A DNA stretch of 64,000 nt from Methylorubrum thiocyanatum (GCA_014138645.1 JACJIB010000001.1:310001-374000); one strand, 5' to 3'; positions 55,651-64,000 are shown, counted from the first letter of the stretch. Translations and numbers: made by a program. The notes: a model not told the origin generated them from the letters alone.

Positions 55651-57066
55651 ATGGAACTCGACGCCCTGACGCTCTCGCGCATCCAGTTCGGCTTCACGAT
55701 GGCCTTCCACATCATCTTCCCGGCCTTCACCATCGGCCTCGCCGCCTTCCTCGTGCGGCTCGAAGCGCAGTGGCTGTGGACGAGGAACCCGATGTACCGG
55801 GTGCTCTACCGGTTCTGGGTGAAGGCCTTCGCGGTCTCCTTCGGCCTCGGCGTCGTCTCAGGGATCGTGATGAGCTACCAGCTCGGCACGAACTGGTCGC
55901 GCTATTCCGACTTCACCGGCAACGTGCTGGGGCCGCTGATCCAGTACGAGGTCATCACCGCCTTCTTCCTGGAGGCGGGCTTCCTCGGGATCATGCTGTT
56001 CGGCTGGGACCGGGTCGGCGACCGGCTGCATTTCCTGGCGACCTGCATGGTCTCGCTCGGCACGCTGATCTCGGCCTTCTGGATCCTGTCCGCCAATTCC
56101 TGGATGCAGACGCCGGCCGGCTTCACCATCGAGAACGGGCGGGCAGTCGCCACCGATTGGTGGGAAGTCATCTTCAATCCGAGCTTCCCGATCCGCTACG
56201 CCCACATGGTGCTCGGCTGCTTCCTCACCACGGCCTTCGCGGTGTCGGGCATGGCCGCCTGGATGATCCTGCGCGCCCGCAAGGAGCCGCCGGAGAAGGT
56301 GCAGGGCGCGCGGGTCTCGCTCTCCATGGCCCTGTGGTTCGCGCTGATCTTCACGCCGATCCAGATCTTCGTCGGCGACACCCACGGTCTCGGGGTGCTC
56401 AAGCATCAGCCGACCAAGCTCGCGGCGATCGAGGCGAACTGGGATACCCAGGCCAACATGCCGCTGCTGCTGTTCGCGATCCCGAACATGGAGGCCGAGC
56501 GCAACGACTTCGAGATCGGCATCCCGAAGCTCGGCTCCTTCATCCTCACCCACGACTTTTCCGGCGTCGTGCCCGGACTGAAGGACGTGTCGCCGGACAA
56601 GCGCCCGCCGGTCTGGCCGGTATTCTATTCCTTCCGCGCCATGGTCGCGATCGGCATGGCGATGCTGCTCTTGAGCCTGTGGAGCCTGTACCTGCGCTGG
56701 AAGGGCACGCTGTTCACGAACCGCGTCTTCCTCACCTGCGCCATGCTGATGACGCCCTCAGGGTTCGGTGCCGTGATCTTCGGCTGGTTCACCGCCGAGA
56801 TCGGGCGCCAGCCCTACATCGTCTACGGCCAGCTCAAGACGGCGGATGCGCATTCGCCCCTGACGGCCCAGGCCGTCACCACCTCGCTCGTCGCCTTCAT
56901 CATCGCCTACGCGATCATCTTCGGCTTCGGCAGCTACTACCTCGCCAAGCTCCTGCGCAAAGGCCCCGAACCGTTCGAGCCCGCGGTGCCCGGCCACGAG
57001 GTCGGCCGCAAGCCCAAGCGCCCGCTCTCGGCGGTGGACGAGAGCCTGGAGGCGCGCACCATCTGA
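55651..57066 (+). CDS. cydA: Cytochrome bd-type quinol oxidase subunit I
   Basis: A 471-aa membrane protein of about nine helices. The heme ligand region MAFHIIFPAFTIG has H20, and IRYAHMVLGC has H185. The acidic pair E100 and E108 sits in QYEVITAFFLEAGFLG. GWFTAEIGRQP is the family quinol-site block. Its length and short Q-loop fit the CioA (cyanide-insensitive) subclass. The start at ATG 51 of row 55601 (base 55651) has a strong ribosome site; a long frame upstream is not a gene. The usual partner cydB is not next to it on either side. Confidence 0.9.
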   Translation: MELDALTLSRIQFGFTMAFHIIFPAFTIGLAAFLVRLEAQWLWTRNPMYRVLYRFWVKAFAVSFGLGVVSGIVMSYQLGTNWSRYSDFTGNVLGPLIQYEVITAFFLEAGFLGIMLFGWDRVGDRLHFLATCMVSLGTLISAFWILSANSWMQTPAGFTIENGRAVATDWWEVIFNPSFPIRYAHMVLGCFLTTAFAVSGMAAWMILRARKEPPEKVQGARVSLSMALWFALIFTPIQIFVGDTHGLGVLKHQPTKLAAIEANWDTQANMPLLLFAIPNMEAERNDFEIGIPKLGSFILTHDFSGVVPGLKDVSPDKRPPVWPVFYSFRAMVAIGMAMLLLSLWSLYLRWKGTLFTNRVFLTCAMLMTPSGFGAVIFGWFTAEIGRQPYIVYGQLKTADAHSPLTAQAVTTSLVAFIIAYAIIFGFGSYYLAKLLRKGPEPFEPAVPGHEVGRKPKRPLSAVDESLEARTI

Positions 57067-57074
57067 TCCCGGCC

Positions 57075-57800
57075 TCACGCCCGGACGGCGTGGGCCGCGT
57101 GGCGGACGGTGCTGCGGGGCGTCTCGGTGTCGAGAACCGGGGCGAGGCCGAGCTGCCGGGCGAGGGTGACGAGGTCCTTGAGGCGCCCGGTCTGCGTCTT
57201 GCGGCGCAGGTTCAGCCGGTGGGTCTCGACCGTCCGGACGCTGAGCGAGAGACGCCGGGCGACCTCCTTGTTGCTGAAGCCGGCGCTGAGGAAGCGCAGA
57301 ACCTCCGCCTCACGCGGGGTCAGGCCGGCGGACGCGTCCGCGGCGGGGGAAGGGTCGGGGAGGGACGGGTCGGACGGCGCCGGCCCGGAGGCGATCCCGG
57401 TCGCGAGGGTCAGCACGCTGGCGCAGACCTCCTCCGTCGGCGTGGCCGAGCCCACGAAGGCATCGACGCCGGCCGCGAGCAGCCGGTTCATCGCCGCCGC
57501 ATCGAGGGTCCGGAACACCGCCAGCACCCGCAGCCAGGGCCGACCGTCGCGCAGGGCCGCGATCCGGCCGCAACAGGCCTCGATCCGCGCGCCGTTCACC
57601 GGCACCAGAGCCACGGCCGGCGTCGGGCCGCGCCGGGCCAGGTCGTCCTCGCCGATGGTGCGCAGGGCCGGCGCATGCTCCAGCCCGGCCCGCATCCGCG
57701 CGTCGAGCCCGGCCGGCCCGTCGACGATCAACAGCTCCACCGCCCGGCCGGCGACGTGGCCTGCGGCGTGGCCCGCGGTGTGACTGATGGCCTGACTCAT
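57075..57800 (-). CDS. LuxR-family regulator with degenerate receiver
   Basis: A 241-aa transcription regulator. The C-terminal LuxR helix-turn-helix is GLTPREAEVLRFLSAGFSNK, then EVARRLSLSVRTVETHRLNL. The N-terminal part folds like a receiver, but I do not see a clear phospho-acceptor Asp at the usual place. An His-rich start (ISHTAGHAAGHVAG) could bind metal. The start at ATG 57800 has GGGGAG upstream. It is convergent with cydA and 8 bases from it, and is a candidate regulator of that gene. Confidence 0.85.
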   Translation of the reverse strand: MSQAISHTAGHAAGHVAGRAVELLIVDGPAGLDARMRAGLEHAPALRTIGEDDLARRGPTPAVALVPVNGARIEACCGRIAALRDGRPWLRVLAVFRTLDAAAMNRLLAAGVDAFVGSATPTEEVCASVLTLATGIASGPAPSDPSLPDPSPAADASAGLTPREAEVLRFLSAGFSNKEVARRLSLSVRTVETHRLNLRRKTQTGRLKDLVTLARQLGLAPVLDTETPRSTVRHAAHAVRA

Positions 57801-57968
57801 GCCGCTCCCCCTCTCGTCCCGCCGCAGAACGGTGCGGCCTGTGCGGGAGAGGAAGAACAAGAGTCGTTCCAGCGGTTTAGGGGGCTTTCGCGCCGCGAAA
57901 CGTCCCCCCGCGGAGCCGGGCCGCGGCCGCCGTCCCGCTTCGGGACGGACCGGGGAGGCCGCCGCCGC

Positions 57969-58865
57969 TCAGCCGGCGCGGGCGAGGATGAGGTCGGCCA
58001 TCGCCGAGACGACCCGGTTGCGGCCCGTCGCCTTGGCCTCGTAGAGGGCGATATCCGCCCGCTTCAGGAGACCTTCGACGGTCTCGCCGTCCGACCATTC
58101 GCTGACGCCGAAGCTGCAGGTGAGGCGCACCGGCCCCTTGGGCGAGCGGATGCGCAGGTCGGATGCCTTGAGGCGCAGGCGCGAGGCGATCGCCTCCGCC
58201 GCAGCGAGCGGGTGCCCGGCGACGATCACGGCGAATTCCTCACCGCCCAGGCGTCCGGCGATCCCCTCCGGCTCGATCAGCCCGGCCACGGCCTTGATCG
58301 CCGCGTCGCCGACATCGTGCCCGTACTCGTCGTTGATGCGCTTGAAATGGTCGATGTCGAGAAGGATCGCACACAGATTCCCGAACGGGCCGGCCTTCTG
58401 GGCGGCGTCCCGCGTGCGCTGCAGGAAGGCGCGGCGATTGAGCAGGGCGGTGAGCGGGTCCGTCTCGGCGAGCCGGATCAGGTCGCCCTGGAGCGTGGTG
58501 AGGCGCTCGGCGGCGCGCAGGCGTGCCTGAAGCTCCTCGGCGCCCGGCGGCTTGTCGATGAAGTCGTCGGCGCCGCTGTCCAGCGCCTCGGCGAGGTTGC
58601 GGGCGTTGCGGGCCGAGGACATGGCGATGATCGAGAGGGGGCGGCTCGACTCGGCCAGCAGCCGGGCCGACCAGCACAGCTCCAGTCCGCTCAGCGGCCG
58701 GACTTCCAGGCTCGTGATCAAGGCACGAACCTTCGGCGTATCGGTGACGTAGGCCAGGGCCTCGACGGAGTCTGTGAACTGCGTCACCACATGGCCGCGC
58801 GGTTCGAGCATGCCGGCCACGATCCGCAGGACAACGCGGCTCGAATCAACAATGACGATATGCAC
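57969..58865 (-). CDS. Diguanylate cyclase with a pseudo-receiver
   Basis: A 298-aa PleD-like protein. Residues 1-120 form a receiver fold (HIVIVDSSRVVLRIVAG), but the phospho-acceptor position reads Ser (S52 in ALITSLEVRP). KPPGAEELQ holds the conserved lysine. Residues of about 140-295 are a GGDEF domain with an intact GGEEF in RLGGEEFAVIV and DIDHFKRINDEYGH, so c-di-GMP synthesis is expected. The GTG at 58865 gives HIVIVD; a TTG at 58901 is an alternative. It is on the same strand as the LuxR gene and 168 bp from it. Confidence 0.9.
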   Translation of the reverse strand: MHIVIVDSSRVVLRIVAGMLEPRGHVVTQFTDSVEALAYVTDTPKVRALITSLEVRPLSGLELCWSARLLAESSRPLSIIAMSSARNARNLAEALDSGADDFIDKPPGAEELQARLRAAERLTTLQGDLIRLAETDPLTALLNRRAFLQRTRDAAQKAGPFGNLCAILLDIDHFKRINDEYGHDVGDAAIKAVAGLIEPEGIAGRLGGEEFAVIVAGHPLAAAEAIASRLRLKASDLRIRSPKGPVRLTCSFGVSEWSDGETVEGLLKRADIALYEAKATGRNRVVSAMADLILARAG

Positions 58866-59055
58866 GGCGCTTGCCCCCGCTGACAGAGGGATTGTGCGCA
58901 AGACAAGTTAAGAGGCCGTCTAGAATACCGTCCGCTGTTGCAGGGGCCCTTGTTGCCAAAGCTGACACTAGATTTAAGGACGACGCACGAAAGCCGTTCT
59001 CCGAAGGTGGCGGATGCCGGCTCGGTCGCCGCGTCCGCCCCGGCTCGAACGGCGT

Positions 59056-59511
59056 CTATCGGGTGCGGCTCGGCACCCGCACGGACACCACCCGCGCGCC
59101 ACTCTCCTCGATCTCCGAGCGGGGAGCGGGATCAGTCCAGATCCCCTTCGAATCCTTCGACAGGACCCGTGCGCCGCGCCGCCGTATGGCGGGACGGTTG
59201 CCGGCGGAGCCCTGCCCCTCGATCACGGTGAGGGTCGGGCGCGCGGCGGGAGCCTCGCGGATGCCGGCAAGCGTCGGGACGCCGTAGGTGCCGTAGCCCC
59301 AGGCCGGCGGCACGATCCGGCTCGTGCTGGGAAGCCCGGTGAAGGGCGCGCCGAGATAGGCCCCCTCGACGGCGGGCCCGGCGAAGCGGTGGCCGGTCCC
59401 GACATAGCGGTCGCTATAGCTGTAGCCGTAAGGGTCGGCGGCGGCGCCGGAGACGGCCCCGAGCGTGATCAGGGTGGCGAGGCCGGCGGCGCGGGCGAGG
59501 GCGGGACGCAT
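59056..59511 (-). CDS. Exported hypothetical protein
   Basis: A 151-aa protein with a signal peptide (ARAAGLATLITLGAVSG, cleavage after AAA). The mature part is rich in Tyr, Gly and Pro at first (YGYSYSDRYVGTGHRF). An Arg-rich end follows, with RRRGARVLSKDSKGIW. No family is recognised. Layout resembles other small secreted proteins in this window, for example 47613-47912, but they do not look closely related. Confidence 0.65.
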   Translation of the reverse strand: MRPALARAAGLATLITLGAVSGAAADPYGYSYSDRYVGTGHRFAGPAVEGAYLGAPFTGLPSTSRIVPPAWGYGTYGVPTLAGIREAPAARPTLTVIEGQGSAGNRPAIRRRGARVLSKDSKGIWTDPAPRSEIEESGARVVSVRVPSRTR

Positions 59512-59674
59512 GGATCAAGTCTTCTCCGGAAGGCGCATTCCGAGACTGCGCGTCGAGATCTGCGCGCAACCGTCAAACGAAGTCGGCAGCGCCCATGCTC
59601 GTTCCACTCGCCCCCGTCGCGCCAGCCGATGCAGAGTGCTGAGATGGGCACCCCGTCCGCGGACCGGCCCGCGC

Positions 59675-59932
59675 TCAGCGGCAGATTGTGACGCGGCGGA
59701 CGATCCAGCCTTCCCCCTCGATCCACAGGCGGCGGCGCTGCTTGTTGCAGTTGGCGCTGTCCTCCTCGCTGTCGGCGATCGCGGTGGTCGCGGCGGTCTG
59801 AGAAACCTGCGTCGCCTCCGCGACCTGGGTCGTGCTGCGGCCGGCACCCGGCGCGGCGAGGCTCGGCGCGGTGCTCAGGCCGATCAGGACGAGGCCGGCG
59901 AAAGCGGCCGCGGCGGTGGAATGCGCGATCAT
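59675..59932 (-). CDS. Small exported protein
   Basis: An 85-aa protein with a signal peptide (TAAAAFAGLVLIGLSTAP, cleavage after SLA). A Thr/Gln/Ala-rich linker follows. The C-terminal CNKQRRRLWIEGEGWIVRRV and a second Cys could form a disulfide. The start is ATG 59932. No family is recognised. It is next to, but not clearly co-transcribed with, the gene at 59056. Confidence 0.6.
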   Translation of the reverse strand: MIAHSTAAAAFAGLVLIGLSTAPSLAAPGAGRSTTQVAEATQVSQTAATTAIADSEEDSANCNKQRRRLWIEGEGWIVRRVTICR

Positions 59933-60231
59933 GGTATCCTGCCCGCGCGCCGTGGCCGGCACGCTTCAACGGTTCGGTTGGAGGCGGCCGGTGGCCCGTG
60001 ATGCAGGCGCCGCCGCGTATTGCATGAACAATCCCCAACGTGGCCATTGAGTTTCGTGGCACTTCCCGGAAAACGGCGAAAATTTGTCTTCAGCCTGAAG
60101 CGATGCCTGCGTCGCTTCGGCGCGATCTCGTGCCGGCTTCGCCATGCTTGCGAGAATGGTGCAAAGGGTTGTACTGGCATCGAAATGCGGAAGATCGGTG
60201 CTTCGTCGGCCGAACCCGCGCTGCTGTTCTT

Positions 60232-60250
60232 GTTAGGAACCTTTCTAAAC
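60232..60250. promoter_or_regulatory. Irr/ICE-like iron control element
   Basis: On the minus strand the sequence reads GTTTAGAAAGGTTCCTAAC. The rhizobial iron control element is TTTAGAA-N3-TTCTAAA; the first half matches fully and the second half 5 of 7. It lies about 127-145 bases upstream of the FTR1 start. Confidence 0.45.
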
Positions 60251-60271
60251 TAGATTTTACATTGGAATATC

Positions 60272-60284
60272 GTCACGTCGTGAC
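60272..60284. promoter_or_regulatory. Perfect palindrome upstream of the FTR1 gene
   Basis: GTCACG-T-CGTGAC, with 6-bp perfect arms, 93-105 bases before the start codon. Regulator unknown. Confidence 0.4.
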
Positions 60285-60376
60285 AAGTATTGGTGGCGCC
60301 GCGAAGGGCTGTGCCGCCGTCGAGGCAGACAATCCGCGGGACCTGCGTCCGCGCGGATCGAATCGGGAGCAAGTGG

Positions 60377-61216
60377 ATGACGGACGGATCGACGTTCGTG
60401 CAGGCTTTCATGATCCTGTTCCGTGAGGGACTGGAGGCCCTGCTGGTGATCGCGGCCCTCGCCGCCTTCCTTCGTCGCGCGAATGCGGCGGAGCGGATCG
60501 CGCCGGTCTATCTGGGCGCGCTCGCGGCGGTCGTCGCCAGCCTCGGCATGGCGTGGGTGTTCGAGACCTATTACGACGGCAACCACAGCGACCTGTTCGA
60601 GGCCGGGGTGATGCTCGCGGCCGCGGTGCTGCTGTTCTACATGAGCGGCTGGCTGTTCGTCCGCCAGGACCCGAAGGCGTGGCAGGCCGACCTCAACCGG
60701 CTCGCCGAGCGGGCGCTCGGGGCGGGCACCGTGCTGTCGCTCGCCGGCATCGCCTTCCTGGCGGTGTTCCGCGAGGGCGCCGAGACCATCCTGTTCGTCC
60801 ACACCCTCGCCAAGACCGGCAACGGCTTCGACGCCTCCCTGCTCGGCGGCCTCGCCGCCGCGACTCTGGCGCTGGTGGTGATGTTCGTGGCGATGCAGTG
60901 GCTGGCCCTGCGCCTGCCGCTGCGCCCGATGTTCATCGTGACCTCGGCCTTCCTGTTCTTCATGGGCCTGCGGATGGTCGGCGAGGCCTTCCAGGAGCTT
61001 CAGGAGCAGGCGCTGATCCCCTTCACCACCGACGGCGTTCCTGCCTTCGTCTCGGAATGGGGCCTCAGCAACGGCAGCTGGGAGGCGCTCGGCACGCAGC
61101 TCGCGATCCTGGCGGTCGCGGTGGCGGCCTGCCTCGTCAGCGTCCTGCGCAAAGGTGCGGGCAAGGGGGGCGCCAAGGAGTCCCGCGAGGGCCGGCCGGT
61201 CTCGGCCGCGTCCTGA
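60377..61216 (+). CDS. efeU: FTR1-family high-affinity iron permease
   Basis: A 279-aa inner-membrane protein with seven hydrophobic helices. The two REGxE-type iron-binding motifs are FREGLEALLVIA near the N-terminus and FREGAETILFVH in the fourth helix. The long ferroxidase-linked N-terminal domain of some FTR1 proteins is absent. The usual partners EfeO and EfeB are not next to it. The start at ATG 60377 has GGGAG upstream. It is followed by a strong terminator, so it is a single-gene unit. Confidence 0.9.
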   Translation: MTDGSTFVQAFMILFREGLEALLVIAALAAFLRRANAAERIAPVYLGALAAVVASLGMAWVFETYYDGNHSDLFEAGVMLAAAVLLFYMSGWLFVRQDPKAWQADLNRLAERALGAGTVLSLAGIAFLAVFREGAETILFVHTLAKTGNGFDASLLGGLAAATLALVVMFVAMQWLALRLPLRPMFIVTSAFLFFMGLRMVGEAFQELQEQALIPFTTDGVPAFVSEWGLSNGSWEALGTQLAILAVAVAACLVSVLRKGAGKGGAKESREGRPVSAAS

Positions 61217-61261
61217 CATCGGCCGAGGGCGCTCCCGCTAGGGGGCGCCGGTTCGATCCCA

Positions 61262-61287
61262 CGCCGCCGGTTTCCGGCGGCGTTTTT
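61262..61287 (+). terminator. Rho-independent terminator after the FTR1 gene
   Basis: CGCCGCCGG (61262-61270), loop TTT, CCGGCGGCG (61274-61282), then TTTTT. Perfect 9-bp stem. Confidence 0.9.
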
Positions 61288-61353
61288 CGTTTCGGTGCCT
61301 GCCGGCGTCAGGGATCGCGCCAGAGCGGCTTCGGTCCTCGCCCGGGCGCCGTC

Positions 61354-61827
61354 TCAGCCCTTCAGCCGGGACTTGATCCGGTAGGTGAGCCCGTCGCGCA
61401 CGTCGCGGTAGCCGTCGAGGCGCTGCTCGCGCGTCCCGTCCTGCACCAGCGTCGGATCCGGCGTCGGCCAGTACTCGACATCCGCCGCGAGGGTATGGGT
61501 CAGTTCGAGGGCGCGGTGGTGCGCCTCCGGCGAGAGGGTGATGATCAGGTCGAAGTTCAGCCCCTCCCAATCCTCCAGCTGCTCGATGGTGCGCGGCTTG
61601 TGGCGGGAGGCGTCGATGCCGATCTCGTCCAGCGCCGCGACCATGAACGGGTCGCTCGGCTCGCCCGAGCGCACGCCGGCCGACTGCACGTAGGTGGACT
61701 TGCCGAAATAGTGGCGCGCGATCGCCTCCGCCGCCAGGGAGCGCACCGCGTTGAAATTGCACATGAACAGGACGGACTGAACCCGCCGCTTCTTCGGCCC
61801 GGTCCCCGGGATCGCGTCGTCCGTCAT
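61354..61827 (-). CDS. Low-molecular-weight phosphotyrosine phosphatase family protein
   Basis: A 157-aa cytosolic phosphatase. The catalytic loop CNFNAVRS has the CX5R pattern (C23, R29). The acid loop PTPDPTLVQ supplies the general acid Asp. The same fold serves as arsenate reductase in some bacteria, so arsenate is an alternative substrate. In many Hyphomicrobiales the gene order is hisD, UPF0262, this phosphatase, then infA. Here the order is the same but the next gene is the inverted FTR1 permease, not infA. Confidence 0.85.
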   Translation of the reverse strand: MTDDAIPGTGPKKRRVQSVLFMCNFNAVRSLAAEAIARHYFGKSTYVQSAGVRSGEPSDPFMVAALDEIGIDASRHKPRTIEQLEDWEGLNFDLIITLSPEAHHRALELTHTLAADVEYWPTPDPTLVQDGTREQRLDGYRDVRDGLTYRIKSRLKG

Positions 61828-62070
61828 GCCTCGCCTGGGAGCGTCGTCCCGCGGGGCCGCCGGCTTGTCGGAAAAGACGATGCAATCACTGCGGCCTCTT
61901 GCACCGTGACCTCTCGCGAAACGCCCCCGCCGCCTTGCGCCGATGCACCACGGATCGGGCGTTTCGTGAGGTGCTCGCGCACACGCTGATATAGGACCGG
62001 CTCACGCTTCCCGGAAGCGTATCGTTTTGCCGATCCGTGCCCCTGTCGCGGCAGGATGCTGCCGGTTCTC
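61828..62070. other. Gap between the phosphatase and UPF0262 genes
   Basis: About 240 bases. It contains a perfect dyad, ACGCTTCC-C-GGAAGCGT, at 62004-62020. It may hold a promoter of the phosphatase gene. Confidence 0.35.
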
Positions 62071-62583
62071 TCAGCCCTTCCAGTGCAGGGCGAAGATCAG
62101 GGTGAACAGGCGTCGCGCCGTGTCGTGGTCGAGATCGACCTTGCCCTCGAGGCGCTGCCGCAGCAGTTCGGACGCCTCGTTGTGCAGGCCGCGCCGGCCC
62201 ATGTCGATCGCCTCGATCTGCGTCGGCGAGGCGGTGCGGATCGCGCTGTAGTAGCTCTCGCAGATCATCTCGTAGTCGCGGATGACCCGGCGGAAGGGGG
62301 TGAGCGAGAGCAGATGGGTCATCACCGGCTCGCCCGCCTCCGTCGCGATCGCGAAGGACAGCTTGTTCTCGACGAGGCCGAGCACCAGCCCGTAGGGTCC
62401 CTGGTCGCGATCCGGGATCGTGAAGCAGTTCTCCTCCAGGATGTCGTAGATCGCGATGGCGCGCTCGTGCTCCTGATCGGGATTGCCCCGGCCGATCGAG
62501 GCCTCGTCGAGGCGCACCGCCGCGAGCCGGTTCCGCGGCTTCTCCGGCGCTGCGTCTGCCCCCTGCTTCGGTTCGGCCTTCAT
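62071..62583 (-). CDS. UPF0262 family protein
   Basis: A 170-aa soluble protein of a family restricted mostly to alphaproteobacteria. Family blocks are [55 protein letters not shown] and [15 protein letters not shown]. Function is unknown. Its constant place next to hisD suggests a basic cellular role. Confidence 0.9.
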   Translation of the reverse strand: MKAEPKQGADAAPEKPRNRLAAVRLDEASIGRGNPDQEHERAIAIYDILEENCFTIPDRDQGPYGLVLGLVENKLSFAIATEAGEPVMTHLLSLTPFRRVIRDYEMICESYYSAIRTASPTQIEAIDMGRRGLHNEASELLRQRLEGKVDLDHDTARRLFTLIFALHWKG

Positions 62584-62721
62584 CGCCGCCGCCTTCTCGC
62601 GTAGGCGCCCGGAACCCGAGCGCGCTCTTGCCGTCCCATGAGCCGCAAGCCCGCGCGACAGGCAAGCTGTCCCGCGGCGGCGGCCCGAAAAGTGATCGTC
62701 GGCCCCGAAAGGGGGCCGGCG

Positions 62722-64000
62722 TCAGAGGTTGAGCCGGATCGCCACGGAGCGGGCATGCCCGTCGAGGCCCTCCGATTCGCCCAGCGCGATTGCGGCGGGG
62801 CCGAGCGCCCGCAGGGCGGCCGGATCGCAGCGCAGGATCGAGGTGCGCTTCATGAAGTCGAGCACCCCGAGCCCCGAGGAGAACCGCGCCGAGCGGGCGG
62901 TCGGCAGCACGTGGTTCGGGCCGCCGACATAATCTCCGATGGCTTCCGGCGTGTGCGCGCCGAGGAAGATCGCCCCCGCATTCCGGATTTTCCGCGACAG
63001 TGCCTCGGCATCCTCGGTCTCGATCTCGAGATGCTCGGGGGCGATGGCGTCGACCAGCGGCACCGCCTCGTCGAAATCGCGGACGCGGATGATCGCGCCG
63101 TAATCGCGCCAGCTGGCGCGGGCGATCTTTTCCCGCTTCAGGGTCGTCAGGGCGCGCTCCACCGCCGCCTCCGTCGCCTCGGCCAGGTCGTCCGAATCGG
63201 TGATGAGTACGGACTGCGCCGCCTCGTCGTGCTCGGCCTGGGCCAGGAGGTCGGCGGCGATCCAGTCGGGATTGGCGTGACCGTCGGCCAGGATCAGCAC
63301 CTCGGAGGGGCCGGCGATCATGTCGATGCCCACCTGCCCGAACACCCGGCGCTTGGCGGCGGCGACCCAGGCATTGCCGGGGCCGACGATCTTGGCCACC
63401 GGCGCGATCGTTTGCGTGCCGTAGGCGAGCGCGGCCACCGCCTGCGCTCCGCCGACCCGGTAGATCTCGGTGACGCCCGAGAGCTGCGCGGCGGCCAGCA
63501 CCAGCGGGTTGAGCTGGCCCTCGGGGGTGGGCACCACCATGACGATGCGCGGCACGCCGGCCACCCGCGCCGGCACCGCGTTCATCAGCACCGAGGACGG
63601 ATAGCTCGCGGTGCCGCCGGGGACGTAGAGGCCGACGGATTCGAGCGCGGTCCAGCGCCAGCCGGCGGTGACGCCGAGATCGTCGGTGGAGAGGTGGTCC
63701 TCGGGGATCTGGCGGCGGTGGAACGCCTCGATCCGTTCGGCGGCGAGCGCCAGGGCGGCGCGGGCCTCAGGGGGGCAGGCGGCGACGGCCGCCTCCACCT
63801 CCTCGGCCGTGATGCGGAGCGCGGCGGGCGAAAAGTCCTGGCCGAGCCGGTCGAAGCGGCGGGTGTAGTCGACGAGCGCCGCATCGCCGCCGGAGACGAC
63901 GCCCGCGATGATGCCGCGCACGGTCTCGTCCACGTCCTGCGAGATCTCGCGCTTGAGGCCGAGCAGGCGCTTGAACGCCTCCCCGAATTCGGGGGAGCGG
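62722..64000 (-). CDS. hisD: Histidinol dehydrogenase, 5' end outside the window
   Basis: A zinc- and NAD-dependent enzyme that carries out the last two steps of histidine synthesis. The frame stays open to the window edge; its first visible residues, [20 protein letters not shown], are the usual N-terminal helix. Core motifs are [52 protein letters not shown] and the catalytic Glu-His of [10 protein letters not shown]. About 425 of about 430 residues are present, so only a few N-terminal residues are missing. Confidence 0.96.
   Translation of the reverse strand, partial: RSPEFGEAFKRLLGLKREISQDVDETVRGIIAGVVSGGDAALVDYTRRFDRLGQDFSPAALRITAEEVEAAVAACPPEARAALALAAERIEAFHRRQIPEDHLSTDDLGVTAGWRWTALESVGLYVPGGTASYPSSVLMNAVPARVAGVPRIVMVVPTPEGQLNPLVLAAAQLSGVTEIYRVGGAQAVAALAYGTQTIAPVAKIVGPGNAWVAAAKRRVFGQVGIDMIAGPSEVLILADGHANPDWIAADLLAQAEHDEAAQSVLITDSDDLAEATEAAVERALTTLKREKIARASWRDYGAIIRVRDFDEAVPLVDAIAPEHLEIETEDAEALSRKIRNAGAIFLGAHTPEAIGDYVGGPNHVLPTARSARFSSGLGVLDFMKRTSILRCDPAALRALGPAAIALGESEGLDGHARSVAIRLNL

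Larger units (their letters stand above)
59933..60376. promoter_or_regulatory. Upstream region of the FTR1 permease gene
   Basis: About 440 bases, markedly AT-richer at 60225-60300. It holds the iron-box-like element and the palindrome listed separately. A plus-strand open frame at 60020-60253 has no family signature, and I do not accept it. Confidence 0.5.

Noticed and set aside
60020..60253. A 77-codon plus-strand frame before the FTR1 gene
   Set aside because: No ribosome site, no family, and it runs into the iron-box-like regulatory stretch.

Overview
This 64 kb window is chromosomal DNA of very high GC from an alphaproteobacterium of the order Hyphomicrobiales. The best fit is the Methylobacterium/Methylorubrum group. 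The reasons are a complete hopanoid operon (hpnA, hpnC, hpnD, hpnE, shc), an ExoR-like Sel1 protein, a poxvirus-like topoisomerase IB, DUF465 and DUF3606 mini-proteins, and the linked hisD, UPF0262 and LMW-phosphatase genes. The genus call comes from reading translated proteins, not from a database search. I see no phage, insertion sequence, CRISPR array or rRNA. There is one tRNA, tRNA-Val(GAC).

Layout. 1-5 kb: the 3' end of deoB, a mosaic palindromic repeat, ettA, and two secreted proteins, one of them a DNA/RNA endonuclease. 5-14 kb: dxs, then the coupled hopanoid operon ending at a strong terminator, then a spermidine-synthase-like gene. So the first MEP-pathway enzyme sits directly before squalene synthesis and cyclisation. 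14-28 kb, all on the minus strand: an unknown 348-aa protein, a tandem GT2 glycosyltransferase, UDP-glucose dehydrogenase, a 2,468-aa fully reducing type I polyketide synthase (PKS), and a translationally coupled PLP-dependent alpha-oxoamine synthase (AOS). The PKS has no thioesterase, so the AOS is the likely release enzyme. The predicted product is a long-chain amino ketone, that is, a sphingoid-like lipid.

28-48 kb: tRNA-Val, an OxlT-type MFS carrier, ethanolamine ammonia-lyase eutBC, ilvD, exoR-like, xth, a ceramidase-like membrane protein, a four-hairpin repeat, an acyl-CoA synthetase (prpE-like), two divergent DUF465 genes, DUF3606, purEK, a TPR lipoprotein, a single-domain response regulator, glpX and hom. 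48-54 kb: small exported or membrane proteins, a CNT nucleoside transporter, an ETFB-lysine-methyltransferase-like gene overlapping a glycosyltransferase, and topoisomerase IB.

54-59 kb is a signalling and respiration island. It holds a soluble MCP-type receptor with inverted domain order, an orphan cydA/cioA preceded by four 13-bp tandem repeats, a LuxR regulator with a degenerate receiver, and a GGDEF protein whose receiver lacks the phospho-acceptor Asp. 59-64 kb: two small exported proteins, an FTR1 iron permease with iron-box-like and palindromic sites upstream, then an LMW phosphatase, UPF0262 and the 3' part of hisD.

Most of the window is housekeeping. The part most likely to encode a little-described pathway is the PKS-AOS pair and its co-oriented sugar genes (14.3-28.3 kb). 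The cydA region with its repeat array comes second.
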